Part shown: positions 43,510 to 53,713 of the stretch, piece after piece
Numbering within the stretch: position 1 is the stretch's first letter
Layout of the letters: the number at the start of each line of letters is the position of its first letter
Source: Chlamydoabsidia padenii
Lineage: Eukaryota > Mucoromycota > Mucoromycetes > Mucorales > Cunninghamellaceae
Reading direction: 5' to 3'
Assembly (NCBI GenBank): GCA_025330725.1
Contig: JAIWND010000008.1
Location: 496,001 to 560,000, forward strand
Length of the DNA stretch: 64,000 nucleotides
Notes under the pieces: model-generated
Told to the model about the DNA's origin: nothing
Databases searched by the model: none
The model's input: the letters and a program-made list of their open reading frames with translations, nothing else
Program-made: the position numbers and the translations under genes

Positions 43510-44929
43510 CTATAGATCTGAATAGAAGTCTTGATGATGATGTTTCATCCGTTTCATGTGACCATCAGTTGATAAAGAATCATCTTGTCGTTTGTTGGAT
43601 CCATGCGTCGGTTGATCATTATCATCTTCTTCTTCATCATAGAGATCACCCATATCCCAAAACCGGAGATTTAAATCATGGCCACAGCTACCCAGTAAAG
43701 TCAAGGCATTTTGTTGATTTGACAATCGGACCCGTTCAACAGGAAAGTCTTCACCATGATCACCAAGGATACCTTCAAATTTGTATTGTGGAGAGACAGA
43801 GACCAAGCGTAACAAACCATCGTTTCCACCTGTGCATAATGTATCTTGATCTAATGAGCATAATGTGTCTACCGAGCAGGGATGTCCAAGCCAACTGTTT
43901 TTTACCTCGGTCCATTCACCCCATTGCCAAAAGTAGAGTGCCCCACTTTGTGACCCAGCAACCACTTGCGTTTCATTCTATAAATGTCATCAGTATAAAG
44001 GGGGATAGATGGATTCTATTTCAACTTACTTTAATGGTAGATAATGTCAATAGTTCATCATCCAGTAGACATGTCGCTGCCTTTTTATCCAGTTTTCTTG
44101 TATCGTGTATTGAGAGGACTCCATCGCCACTAAATAATAGATATGGATAATAATTAGTATTGTCAGTTGACCATTCCCCCCCTTTTCTTTTTTCCTTACC
44201 CAGCAGCTAATAAAGTTGATTTCCCCGGATTATATGCCATGTCGGCGATAAAATCATCATGCGCAGTGTATTGTTGTGCCAAGGTGGGTGTTCGAATATC
44301 CCATATCTAGTTAAAGTAAACAGGATCAATCCACCAGCTCCCCCCTTTTTTTTTGTGTGTGTATATTTTACCTTGATAATCCCTTCGTCGTCCCCTGTAG
44401 CTATTTGATTTGGATCTAGTACTTGTAGTTTGTTAATCGGATATCTATTACAAACCAAAAAAAAAAAAAAAAAAAAAAAAAAAGTCGGCATTGTATTCTT
44501 TACCTTGAACGTCTTGTATTTACCTATGAGCTTTGGGTATTTTCATCAACAGTCTTCCAGTGGACGTATCAAGGGTTCGAATCGATCTATCTCGAGATAT
44601 GGTCATCAATACTATAAACACAATGAGGTTAGTATCCACCCATTTATCGCTTTGTTCATAACTTACGAGTACCGTCATGATTGAATTCTACACCACGACA
44701 AGACTTTTTGGATACTTGTGTCGACCATTGTTGCGTATTAGCCTCTGTTGTGTATCGAAAACTAATACATATAAAGGTGAGTTAGTCTTTTAAAAAAATA
44801 CCAGTCTTCTTACCAATGGAGATAACCTGTAATAAGACCAGCTACTACAAGTTGTTGCGATGGGTGGAAACAAAAGTCAAAGATAGGATCAGTAAAGGGT
44901 ATAGAATCCGGTGCTTTGTTTTCTTTCAT
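43510..44929 (-). CDS. WD40 protein of the WDR55/JIP5 family
   Basis: Beta-propeller protein linked to ribosome biogenesis in yeast and animals. Exons 44929-44814, 44761-44667, 44611-44524, 44444-44372, 44306-44200, 44129-44030 and 43977-43510 give 348 residues. WD-type blades show SIPFTDPIFDFCFHPSQQLV, CRGVEFNHDGTLLMTISRDR, NQIATGDDEGIIKIWDIRTP, HDDFIADMAYNPGKSTLLAA, GDGVLSIHDTRKLDKKAATC and ETQVVAGSQSGALYFWQWGE. The tail is acidic then basic (DEEEDDNDQ...KRMKHHH), as in the family. It shares a promoter of about 170 bp with the EBP1-like gene. Confidence 0.92.
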
Positions 44930-44976
44930 TTATTAAAAAGTGAAAGAAAAAAGGATTCAACCCAAATGTTGAAAAG

Positions 44977-44989
44977 GCGGCATTTGAAA
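44977..44989 (+). promoter_or_regulatory. GGCGGCATTTGAA element in the WDR55/EBP1 bidirectional promoter
   Basis: GGCGGCATTTGAA sits about 50 bp from the WDR55-like start and 115 bp from the EBP1-like start. It is a one-base variant of the recurring element and the only copy in this short shared promoter. Confidence 0.45.
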
Positions 44990-45099
44990 CCATTTTTGGT
45001 TCCAAAAGGGGAATATGGGTGGCTTGAGGTTAAAAAAAAAAAGTGCTTAAGGGAAAAAAACTTGACACTCTTCTTTCCTCCTCCTCCCACTTTTACATC

Positions 45100-46661
45100 A
45101 TGTCTGGAATGGAAATCACCACTAGCTACCCTCCTTCAAAGTTCGAATCGGATAACGATTTGTCCAATATTACTGTTGTTGCAAAATACAAGCACACCGC
45201 TGATATTGTCAACTGTAAGTATTCTTTGTCTTTGTATAAACTGTCACACGATCTAATCACCTTTGTATAGCTATTCTTCCTGAAGTCATTAGCAAAGTAT
45301 CTGCTGGTGTTTCCGTTTGCGATTTATGTCAATATGGTGATGATCTTATTGAAGCCATGGTAAGTAAAAAGAAAAAGAGGACGGACTGAACAACTAGACT
45401 AATGGAAACTCCTTTTTTTTTTTTTTTTTTTTTTTTTTTGTTTTTGTGATCTAGGCTTTACAAGAATACAAGAATGCTGAACGTGGTATTGCTTTTCCTA
45501 CTTGTGTCTCTGTCAACAATCTTATTCAACATGTCTCTCCTCTTATGGACAACGATTATCATTTGAAGGCTGGAGATGTGGTTAAAATGTAAGTAATAAT
45601 TAGGATTCATGAATGAAACTAGGTGGAAAGGGGGACATTAACGTTAGTTTATGATATATAGTGAAATGGGTGCTCATATTGATGGTTATCTTGCCACTGC
45701 TGCTCATACTACAGTGGTGTCTTTGGATCTCAGTCAACCCATCACTGGTCCTGCTGCTGATGTGGTGTGTGCTACTTACTACGCCAATGAAGCCGCAATC
45801 CGCATGATGAAACCTGGTGTCAAGGTAAAATCAAATACAATTAGTTGTTTTCCTGACTAACATTTTCTTCTTCTTCTCTTCTCTCCATAGGCATCCGAAA
45901 TCACTCGCACCATTAGTGAAATCGCTGCTTATTTTCGATGCAAACCTGTCGAAAACACCTACTCATCCACCATCAAACGATTCGTGATCCGGGGTGGCAA
46001 CGATATTGAAAACGGATTCCCAGAAGATATGATTGTGCAAGATTTGGAAAAATACGACTTTGAAATCCAAGCGAACCAAGGGTATCAAGTCAACGTCCTT
46101 TTGACCACTGGTGATGGCAAGACCAAGAACTCGGAATACAAGCCTTTTGTCTACCAACGTGATGTCAACAAATCATATCAACTCAAGATGAAGGCTGCTC
46201 GTGCTGCATTCAACGAAATCAACGAAAAACACACCGTCTTTCCTTTTGCCACTCGTGCCTTGTCCAACAACCAAAGTCGATTGGGTCTTGCTTCTTTATT
46301 GAACCATGAACTCATCACTCCTCTTCCTGTCTTACGATCCAGCCACAATGGGGATAAGGTGGCTCACTTCAAGGCTACCGTGTTGGTCACACCTACCGAA
46401 GCATTACGTCTCACTCTGTCACAAAAACTGCCTTTTGTCCACTCAAACTATTGCATACCCCAACCTACTAGTGCTGCCCAGATTCTCAGCACTCCTTCTA
46501 TCAAGCAAGTCAAGGCATCCAAAGGGTTGCCTCAACTGGATGTCGTTTTTGGTGAAAAACGTGTGGAGGTAAGGATAATGAATATGACTTGATGATCTTG
46601 TTACTGATTCTCTATTTTTATTTAGACTCAAGATGCTGATATGGACATGGACATGAATTAA
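45100..46661 (+). CDS. EBP1/PA2G4-like protein (methionine aminopeptidase fold)
   Basis: Ribosome-associated protein that sits at the nascent-chain exit tunnel; it has the pita-bread fold of type 2 methionine aminopeptidases without activity. Exons 45100-45214, 45271-45359, 45455-45588, 45662-45824, 45891-46568 and 46626-46661 give 404 residues, the usual length. Motifs are ITVVAKYKHTADIVN, GIAFPTCVSVNNLIQHVSPL, EMGAHIDGYLATAAHT, FNEINEKHTVFPFATRAL and the C-terminal acidic DADMDMDMN. Metal ligands of true aminopeptidases appear replaced, as expected for EBP1. Confidence 0.94.
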
Positions 46662-47145
46662 TATAGATAACCCTCTTTCACCCTCTCCTCATTCATCATT
46701 CATACATAACTTTTACACTAGCATTACATAGAAACTATTCATTTGATGTACTTTTTTTTTTTATTCTTCTTCCTCTCTTTATCTTTACACTCCCTCTCAC
46801 CTCATCCAATACTTTTGTGGCATTGACTTTGTTATGTTATGTCTATAAAGAATAAATATGTATACTTTTTGCCTTCTCAACCACATGATAAATCTTGATA
46901 TGTATGTATTAATAAACTGTCATATATCTTGATGAAACGGGTCTGCGACGGTATATAGCCTCTTTTTTTTTTTTTTTTTTTTCTCGATTAGCAATTAATG
47001 TAGACTCAGATGGATTCAAGAGAATACTGAATATTTCCTTTTTGGATGGACTCATTCATGCAAGGAAGAGCGGGATTTAAATTGTTTTCAAAAGCGAATA
47101 AAAAAGAGTCTGGTCTTCTTTGCTTTCTTCCCCTTCCCCACTTTC
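46662..47145. other. Intergenic region between EBP1-like and GH5 genes
   Basis: 3' flank of EBP1 (AATAAATAT near 46852) and GH5 promoter with a T tract (46962-46982). No gene. Confidence 0.5.
47070..47081 (+). promoter_or_regulatory. CGGGATTTAAA element upstream of the GH5 gene
   Basis: GCGGGATTTAAA, about 65-75 bp before the start codon, in gene orientation. Confidence 0.5.
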
Positions 47146-48285
47146 ATGACACATTGTATTTATCTACTGATTAGTCTATTACTGCTACTATTATCATCAC
47201 CGATCATCACCAGTCAAAAAGTGTTGGAGAAAAGAAGCGGTACAGCATGGAATTACTGGACTAACAAGGCATTCGGGCCAAATCTTGGTAACTGGCTTGT
47301 TCTTGAACGATGGATGGGCGATGAGCCTTTCCGACAAGCAAGGTCCAGTGCCTCTGATGAATGGACCCTGAGTGCATCAACGCCCAATGCGGCGGCAATT
47401 CTCAAGCGACATTGGGATACGTGGGTGACACAAGATGATTTCCGTATGCTTGCAAGTGTACGAGCCAACCATGTACGAATCCCTGTAGGCTACTGGGCAT
47501 TTATCAAGCCCGATCCCGGCGAGCCATATGTATCCCATGGTCAACAAGCCCAAATGGAGCGGATCCTTGGCTACTGTGCGACGTATGGGATCTATGCCAT
47601 TATCGATTTGCACGGACTGCCAGGCTCACAAAATGGGGAAATGCACTCGGGTCATAGCGGCCCTAGACAATTTTTCACCCCTTATAATATCAACCGAGGC
47701 ATCCGTACCGTGAGTGCAGTGGTGGATTGGATCAATGGTCTGGATCATCGACTCAAGCAACAGATCGCGGCCGTCGAGGCAGCGAATGAACCTCGCCCTG
47801 AAGGTGATCATCAGTACGCCCTTTTGCGCGACTATTACCAGCGTGCCTATGCTGTCATTGCCGCCTCACCTTTTAAAATCCCCATGGTGTTTCATGATAC
47901 TTTTCGTGCCTCGAGGTATTGGTCTGATTTCCTCCCTCCGCCTGCTAATGCCGTGATTGATCTTCATCCTTACTGGGCTTTTCCTCCTGCTCATGATACA
48001 AATGCTATTCTCGCCCAAGTGTGTGCAAAGCGCAAGAGTCCATTCCATTTACCTGTGCTTTATGGTGAATGGTCTTTGGCGTCTGGTGTCAGTAGTTCTG
48101 AATGGTGGTTACGCCAGTTTATGGATACGCAGGTATCGGTGTACCAACAAGGAAATGCCGCCGGTGCTGTATTTTGGGCCCTGAAGAATAGAATTAATGC
48201 TAATGTTTGGTCATTTGAACAACTCGTACAGCAGGGCATCATTAATAACGGAACGTTTTCTCTTCATACTAATGCAAAATGTTAG
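47146..48285 (+). CDS. Secreted GH5 exo-beta-1,3-glucanase-like glycoside hydrolase
   Basis: Predicted secreted enzyme acting on cell-wall beta-glucans. A single exon of 379 codons. An N-terminal signal peptide (CIYLLISLLLLLLSSPIITS) is followed by a possible Kex2 site (LEKR). GH5 landmarks are GPNLGNWLVLERWM, ANHVRIPVGYWAF, GIYAIIDLHGLPGSQNG, the acid/base Glu in AVEAANEPRP, and the nucleophile Glu in LPVLYGEWSLA. VFWALKN closes the barrel. It is intronless and has higher GC than most neighbours, which are intron-rich. Confidence 0.94.
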   Translation: MTHCIYLLISLLLLLLSSPIITSQKVLEKRSGTAWNYWTNKAFGPNLGNWLVLERWMGDEPFRQARSSASDEWTLSASTPNAAAILKRHWDTWVTQDDFRMLASVRANHVRIPVGYWAFIKPDPGEPYVSHGQQAQMERILGYCATYGIYAIIDLHGLPGSQNGEMHSGHSGPRQFFTPYNINRGIRTVSAVVDWINGLDHRLKQQIAAVEAANEPRPEGDHQYALLRDYYQRAYAVIAASPFKIPMVFHDTFRASRYWSDFLPPPANAVIDLHPYWAFPPAHDTNAILAQVCAKRKSPFHLPVLYGEWSLASGVSSSEWWLRQFMDTQVSVYQQGNAAGAVFWALKNRINANVWSFEQLVQQGIINNGTFSLHTNAKC

Positions 48286-49498
48286 TGTGGGGTTGCAATA
48301 AAAAGGATTCATGCATGAATTACAGAAAAAGAATATTTAAATCCCGATAATCATCCCCTCAAAAAGAGGCCAAAGTAAAAAGGCATCAACGTAAGGAGAG
48401 ACTCACGTTTTTTTAAACAAGAAAAAAACCTGTTAACTAACATGGCTGTGTCATCTATGCTTCCTTTGACCATTATTCTATAAAATAGATCGATACAGAA
48501 AAGTAGGGAGGGAGTACCTCCTTTTTTGAAGTCCCGCCAGAAATAAAATTCACTTTTGTGGGAAAATGAAAAAAACGCTCTCTCTTTCTCTCTTTCTTCC
48601 TCTTTTTCACCCCCCATCAACGACAACCCTACATAATGGGATGTTTACTCATACGGTCGACTTTGTTGGTATGCTATTACTCTATCAATCAAGGCATCTT
48701 CTGCCTTGGTGTAATTAATGACTTTATAATGTCACTATAACATCCTGGGCATCTATAACCTTACTGTCGGGAATCACTTTGGCCGTCGATCTTCAACCAG
48801 CAATCTCATACAGCTCTGCACTATTCTTGTTGTTGGTCAAACCACAAACTGGTACACATAACTTTGGGTAAAAGGTAATATCACAATTGGGTCTATAAAA
48901 GAAAGGGGGGGAGGAGGGTAAAGGAAACTAGTGTTGTCATAGGTTGGGTAAGCTAGTGTCATTGGTACTTTTTTTTAGTTAACCTGTGACACCAAAAAGG
49001 ATAAATGGCAAGAATGCGGGGAAAGAAGGAATAGACATACTGATATCATTTTACCTGTAAGGACTAATGACACTTGAAACATTGGAACATACTACAATAT
49101 ATACTTTGGTGATGTCCCAGTTACCACTGGCAATGTCTCTCATATCTAGGAACACTGGCGGTTGGCATAGTTTAGTTTTATATGTATCAATTTAATAAAA
49201 ACTCATTTATATAATACTATTATTGTTTATTCGTCTTGTTGACTGTGAGGGAAGGAATGACGTTGTTGTGCTGATGGATTTTGGTATTATGACAAAATGA
49301 ACTATCAATGAACTAGCGCGTGGTCAATGTGTATATAAAGTTTATGACCATTGTGCATGTTTAGGGCACCATCATGTCTTTTGACACTCTCTTTAAAGAG
49401 CTTGACATGTCTCTTGCCCCGGGTGTGGAACCTAGCGGGGTTTGAATGTGCATTATAATTAATATTTTTTTGGAGATGCGGATATTTTCGCCTCTCTT

Positions 49499-49557
<59 letters not shown>

Positions 49558-49810
49558 TTTTTTTTTTTTTTTTTGATCTTCTTTCTTTATAAACAAGCCA
49601 CTAACAACAACAACAACAACAACAACAACAAAAGGTAAGATATCAAGAGGGGTAGACAACAGGTGTAAAGGGGGAGGGTACTTGCTTTTTTGGGGCAAAG
49701 CATCTCTCAAGTAAGGGGGTTATGGAAAAGAAAAAAAGAAAGCCAAGACAGCCACTTATTTTAATCTATCCTTCTTTAACTTACTACTAGAAACGTTATA
49801 AACAACAAGG
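48286..49810. other. Gene-poor region with a possible relic and microsatellites
   Basis: No intact gene. A plus-strand relic is possible at 48636-48880: GCLLIRSTLLVCYYSINQGI, then WASITLLSGITLAVDLQPAI, separated by stops. Elements close to the recurring motif lie at 48336-48347 (TTTAAATCCCGA) and 49435-49446 (GCGGGGTTTGAA). A CT repeat (49505-49550) runs directly into a T tract (49551-49574), followed by a CAA repeat (49603-49630). Confidence 0.4.
49505..49574. repeat. CT microsatellite fused to a T tract
   Basis: About 22 TC units followed by about 24 T bases, roughly 240-300 bp before the start of the intronless gene. Confidence 0.9.
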
Positions 49811-51070
49811 ATGGACGATGATAACCCCAGTAGCGATCTTATTCAACAAGCAACAGCTCGATTACGACGAAAACAACTTGAAGAACAGCTCACTAGTATG
49901 ATGGACTGTATGGCGAAAATTCAAGTCCAGTCAAGCTACCTTTATGACCAACTGGCTGGCGTGATGAAAATGACCCAACAATTGAAAAACTATGATGATA
50001 CTGAGCAGCAGCAACAACAAATGGATCTTTTGGAAAATCACTTTAAGCTGCATCAAACCATGTTACACCAATGGTTCCCTATTTCGGTCGACTCTTTGAT
50101 TCCTGCTGACGACGACTCTCAAGCAATGGCTACCTCTTCTTCTTCATCTTCCCTCAGTGATGGTAGTATGGAGACAAGGAAAACTATGGTATTATTGGAA
50201 CACCAATGGGACCAGCTGCATCGGCTTCAACGACGACTTCGTATAAAGCATCACCAACGACAACATCAATATCGACAACGTATGGAAAACAGTGAAGAAG
50301 TATTGGCTGATTTTGCTATTGCCAACTCTCCACCCACCACCACAATTCAACATTGGAAAAATATGCAATCTGCAATGGGAATGCATCACCTTCCATTATC
50401 GACCCACACAATGATCTCGCCTCCTTCCCCAACATCATCATCATTACACTTGGCAGCAGCAACTAAATCAATGTCACCCTCATGCTCTTATCAGTTAACC
50501 TCTTACCAAAACGATGATCCTTACTATCACCTCTACTCCAACCAAGATTGTATCTCCTATTTGTATGACACCAATGAAGAAAAGTACGACGATGACGATG
50601 GTCATTCGGAAAGCAGCAGCAGTTATGACACCAATCGTAGTGAATATAGCAGTATAAAGTCCACTCCATCATCTTCCTTTACTCAACCATCATCCTTTTT
50701 ATGCGGCACACCTAAGGATTCGCATGATACTCTATTCGACGACACCATGGCGTTTTTGGATCAAATGGCACTAGAACATAATCCCGACAATGCATTGGAG
50801 GACGACTACTTTTTTGACGACATGGTATTTTTATTGGATCATCCCGAACTTTGTCATCAACCTTTGGCCGACCTTGCTCCTCTTTTGGAACACCAACGGA
50901 TCTCTCAAGCCAATGAAATGAAATCTGGGGATTTATCATCTGAATCATCACCACCTTACATTTACAACTTGTGCACCTCGGGCATACAATGGTGTCGATT
51001 TTTAAGCGTCCTAACTGCATCTACTATGATTAGCCTGCTTAATGGACCTGATGATCTACTAATAGATTGA
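49811..51070 (+). CDS. Intronless unknown protein, coiled-coil N-terminus and acidic low-complexity body
   Basis: Not recognised. A single frame of 419 codons. Residues 10-60 and 110-165 are predicted coiled coil (IQQATARLRRKQLEEQLTSM; MVLLEHQWDQLHRLQRRLRI). The middle is Ser/Thr/Tyr/Asp-rich. Residues 300-360 hold acidic/hydrophobic motifs (TLFDDTMAFLDQMALEHNPD; DDYFFDDMVFLLDHPELCHQ) that look like transcription-activation or short linear binding motifs. The C-terminus has a weakly hydrophobic stretch (WCRFLSVLTASTMISLLNGP). No enzyme motif is seen. The frame's length and even protein-like composition support a real gene. Confidence 0.75.
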   Translation: MDDDNPSSDLIQQATARLRRKQLEEQLTSMMDCMAKIQVQSSYLYDQLAGVMKMTQQLKNYDDTEQQQQQMDLLENHFKLHQTMLHQWFPISVDSLIPADDDSQAMATSSSSSSLSDGSMETRKTMVLLEHQWDQLHRLQRRLRIKHHQRQHQYRQRMENSEEVLADFAIANSPPTTTIQHWKNMQSAMGMHHLPLSTHTMISPPSPTSSSLHLAAATKSMSPSCSYQLTSYQNDDPYYHLYSNQDCISYLYDTNEEKYDDDDGHSESSSSYDTNRSEYSSIKSTPSSSFTQPSSFLCGTPKDSHDTLFDDTMAFLDQMALEHNPDNALEDDYFFDDMVFLLDHPELCHQPLADLAPLLEHQRISQANEMKSGDLSSESSPPYIYNLCTSGIQWCRFLSVLTASTMISLLNGPDDLLID

Positions 51071-51493
51071 TCTAACTCTGTCCCCTTCTTCTTATTTTAT
51101 TTTATGTATATGTCCCCTCTCTCACTCTCCTTTTTATAATCTACTCCATTATAGATAGTTTTATATGTATGTATTTGATCTTTAATTTTTTTATGTCCTT
51201 TCTTCTTCTTTGCATTGTATATGTACTGCCCTTTTTATATATATATACCTACTTTTACATGACCCCACATTTATGATACATCCACTTTTTTATTTTTATT
51301 TTATATATACTATTAATACTAATAAAATAAAAAACCAAGCACAATTTTTATGCATGAACAAACCAACAGTTTTTATTTATTGATTGGGATGTACAAACAA
51401 GTAACACCGTATATATTTATATATGTATAATAAAGAATCAAGAAGGGCGGGGGGAATATCCTACAAACTATGGGTAATCATGAAGACCATTTT
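51071..51493. other. Convergent intergenic region
   Basis: 3' flanks of the intronless gene and VMA10. AATAAAATAAA near 51320 fits polyadenylation. Nothing else seen. Confidence 0.5.
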
Positions 51494-52146
51494 TTAAGCT
51501 CTTGCATTGATATGAGGGGCGACTTCAACATTGGTGATAGCTTCAAGCAACTTGGCAATAGCTTTGTCCTTGTTTTCAGCAGCAGCAGCCTTGATTTCAG
51601 CAATCTTGTCATTGGTTTCTTCATCCACTTGTACCAAGCTTTGGTCAGATTCACCAGAGCGCTATTATAAAGAGAAAGAGAGACTTGGTTAGTAATGATG
51701 TCTCTTCCCCTTTTTTGTTTTACATGCGACTAACTTACTTGAGCAACGGATTGTTGGTATTCAGCATTCTTTTCAGCCTTGAGTTGTTCAATTTCCTTGG
51801 CAGCTTCAGTTCGGGCATCCTTCAATCGTTGAATACGGTCTATCAAAAACAATACAGTTAAGATTCCTTTCCTTCTATATAAAAAGCCCATCATCCTATT
51901 ATTTGATTCATGAATGATACTTACGTTGCTTAGCCTTTTGGACAATCTTGGCAGCTTCACGTTCGGCTTCCAAAAGAGTGTTGATACCTTGAGTGTTAGA
52001 AGTGGCCTATATCATCATTACAAGAATAAACAACAAAACAAAACAAAAAAGAGAGAGTGAGATGAAGGCGTCCTTTTTGTTTTATCGTTGATAATGGCAA
52101 ATAGTCTACTTTATTTCTTTTCTTCTTCTTGAAGAGTACTTACCAT
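51494..52146 (-). CDS. VMA10: V-type proton ATPase subunit G
   Basis: Peripheral stalk subunit of the vacuolar proton pump. Exons 52146-52144 (ATG only), 52006-51925, 51839-51739 and 51661-51494 give 117 residues, the family length. The long helix is typical: ATSNTQGINTLLEAEREAAK, IVQKAKQHRIQRLKDARTEA, AKEIEQLKAEKNAEYQQSVA. The C-terminal part is AAAAENKDKAIAKLLEAITN. The start codon is alone in the first exon, before a 137 bp intron. It shares a 222 bp divergent promoter with RPL3. Confidence 0.95.
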
Positions 52147-52271
52147 GGTGTATAAAGTAGAATCAAAAAGGTGGAGAGAGAGAGAGAGAGAGAAAAAGGA
52201 GTTACGTTTTGGAAAGAGAGACGGGGCGAGGAAAGAGTTTCAGGAATTGAATTTATTGGGGCGGGGGTGAG

Positions 52272-52284
52272 GGCGGGATTTCAA
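52272..52284 (+). promoter_or_regulatory. CGGGATTTCAAA element in the VMA10/RPL3 promoter
   Basis: GGCGGGATTTCAA, about 90 bp from the RPL3 ATG and 125 bp from the VMA10 ATG; it reads toward RPL3. One-base variant of the recurring element. Confidence 0.5.
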
Positions 52285-52368
52285 AAAAGTCGGTTTTAAA
52301 CTTTTGACTTTTTCAGGTTTTCATTTATTTTCTTCTTCCTCTTTAATTCTATATCTTCTCGTGTCATC

Positions 52369-52498
52369 ATGGTAAGTCAATAGACATAAAAGATTAGTGA
52401 AAAGACGACATATCATTTTATAACATTCATAGGATGGATATAATATAATGGATGGATGGATGGATGGATGGATGGATGGATGGATGAATACTGACTTT

Positions 52499-52534
<36 letters not shown>

Positions 52535-53713
52535 AATCTATGATCAATCTAGTCTCACAGAAAGTACGAAGCTCCTCGCCATGGTCATTTGGGTTTCTCT
52601 CCCCGTAAGAGAACTCGCTCTCACCGTGGTCGTGTCAAGGCTTTCCCCAAGGATGATCCCAAGAAGCCTGTCCACTTGACTGCCTTCATGGGTTACAAGG
52701 CCGGTATGACCCACATTGTCCGTGATTTGGAACGTCCTGGTTCCAAGATGCACAAGAAGGAAATCGTCGAAGCCGTTACTGTGATCGAAACTCCTCCTAT
52801 GGTCATTATTGGTGTTGTTGGTTACGTCGAAACTCCTCGTGGTCTCCGCACTCTTACCACCGTCTGGGCCGAACATTTGTCTGAAGAAGCCAAGCGTCGA
52901 TTCTACAAGAACTGGTACCGCTCCAAGAGAAAGGCCTTCACCCAATACGCCAAGAAGTACGCCGAAGGTGCCAAGGATGTTACTCGTGAACTCGAACGTA
53001 TCAAGAAGTACTGCTCCGTGGTCCGTGTCATTGCTCACACTCAAATCTCCAAGGCTCGTCTCGGTCAAAAGAAGGCTCACTTGATGGAAATCCAATTGAA
53101 CGGTGGTGATGTTGCTGCCAAGGTCGACTATGCTCGTGAACACTTTGAAAAGGAAGTCACTGTTGGCTCCATCTTTGAACAAGACGAAATGATCGACATT
53201 ATCGGTACCACCAAGGGTCACGGTTTCGAAGGTGTCACTCATCGTTGGGGTACCAAGAAGTTGCCTCGTAAGACTCATCGTGGTCTCCGTAAGGTTGCTT
53301 GTATTGGTGCCTGGCATCCTTCTCGCGTCATGTACTCTGTGCCTCGCGCTGGTCAACGTGGTTATCATCGTCGTACTGAAATCAACAAGAAGATCTACCG
53401 TATTGCCAAGGGTACTGATGCCAAGTCTGGTGCTACCGAATACGATGTCACCGAAAAGCAAATCACTCCCATGGGTGGTTTCCCTCACTATGGTGTCGTC
53501 AACGAAGACTTTGTCATGATCAAGGGTTGTTGTGCTGGTGCCAAGAAGCGTGTCTTGACTTTCCGTAAGTCCATGACCGTCCACACCAAGCGCTCTGCTT
53601 TGGAAAAGGTGTCCCTCAAGTTCATCGATACCTCCTCCAAGTTTGGTCATGGTCGCTTCCAAACTCCTGCCGAAAAGCATCAATTCTTGGGTACCCTCAA
53701 GAAGGATCTTTAA
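52369..53713 (+). CDS. RPL3: 60S ribosomal protein eL3 (uL3)
   Basis: Core large-subunit protein near the peptidyl transferase centre. Exon 52369-52371 (ATG only) is joined through a 181 bp intron to 52553-53713; 387 residues. Diagnostic sequences are [40 protein letters not shown], the W-finger region [20 protein letters not shown] and [16 protein letters not shown]. The coding strand is strongly C/G-ending, as for a highly expressed gene. The intron holds a GGAT repeat and a T tract of about 30 bases. Confidence 0.98.
52449..52487. repeat. GGAT tetranucleotide repeat in RPL3 intron 1
   Basis: About nine perfect GGAT units, in the intron directly after the start codon, matching the repeat in RPL37 intron 1. 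Confidence 0.92.

Noticed and set aside
44565..44585. tRNA-like GGGTTCGAATC stretch
   Set aside because: It lies inside a WDR55 exon and has no acceptor or anticodon stem.
52544..53683. 379-codon open frame antisense to RPL3
   Set aside because: It is the shadow of strongly biased RPL3 codons; the sense protein is unmistakable.
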